Assembly: GCA_036652055.1 (NCBI GenBank)
Contig: JAVVWP010000019.1
Location: forward strand, 1-33,413
Direction of reading: 5' to 3'
DNA from: Fimenecus sp036652055
GTDB lineage: Bacteria > Bacillota > Clostridia > Oscillospirales > Acutalibacteraceae
Length of the DNA stretch: 33,413 nucleotides
Shown here: piece after piece, positions 33,407 to 33,413 of the stretch
Layout: every line of letters begins with the position of its first letter
Position numbering within the stretch: position 1 is the first letter of the stretch
Notes under the pieces: model-generated
Databases searched by the model: none
The model's input: the letters and a program-made list of their open reading frames with translations, nothing else
What the model was told of the DNA's origin: nothing
Translations under genes and position numbers: made by a program

Positions 33407-33413
33407 TTTAAAA

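Overview
The window is a chromosomal stretch from a low-GC, Gram-positive anaerobe. Gene content (GTP-type PEP carboxykinase, MEP isoprenoid genes, an acpS/nnr/mazF cluster, lipoproteins with Firmicute signal peptides, a BofC-like sporulation-type protein) and AT-rich promoters with strong Shine-Dalgarno (SD) sites point to Bacillota, class Clostridia, probably a gut member related to Oscillospiraceae/Ruminococcaceae. This placement is inferred from content only. No rRNA, tRNA, CRISPR array, transposase or phage gene was seen.

Layout. 1-98: short palindromic repeat units. 107-1066 (-): manA. 1268-4870 (+): a TauE/SafE exporter, a cytoplasmic sulfatase and a GPH sugar symporter, which look like an operon for sulfated sugars. 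4990-8437 (+): a type Ic aspartate aminotransferase-like enzyme, ispD, ispF and an alpha/beta hydrolase. 8491-9216 (-): nagB. 9388-12421 (+): acpS, a fused NAD(P)HX epimerase/dehydratase, a small lipoprotein and mazF without an antitoxin. 12497-16430 (-): a heterodimeric ABC exporter followed by a ferritin-like protein whose leader holds a long inverted repeat covering its ribosome binding site. 16643-17650 (+): tsaD. 17841-19631 (+): pckG. 19759-22176 (-): an 805-residue secreted protein with SLH-like, unknown beta-rich and Big2-like parts. 22562-24140: a divergent XRE regulator, an Hpt-like protein lacking its phospho-histidine, and a pentapeptide-repeat protein. 24325-30685 (+): a complete phosphate operon pstS-pstC-pstA-pstB-phoU-phoP-phoR behind a PhoP-box-like site. 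30733-32802 (-): a cytoplasmic GH89 alpha-N-acetylglucosaminidase. 32930-33253 (-): a BofC-like protein. 33351-33413 (+): an extended -10 followed by two abutting hairpins running into the window edge.

How the genes work together. The sulfatase, sugar symporter, GH89 enzyme, NagB and ManA suggest intracellular processing of host-type amino-sugar glycans feeding fructose-6-phosphate. PckG links oxaloacetate and PEP, as is common in anaerobic sugar fermenters. The phosphate operon is self-contained, with transporter, PhoU and its own two-component system.

The strongest oddity is PstS, whose two halves are in swapped order (a circular permutation) relative to the textbook protein. Other leads are two unusual mRNA leaders (11315-11361 and 12911-12953), the orphan mazF with a hairpin before its SD, the pseudo-Hpt protein, and the truncated structured RNA candidate at the right end. 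I do not see a clear multi-gene defence or otherwise wholly new system here.
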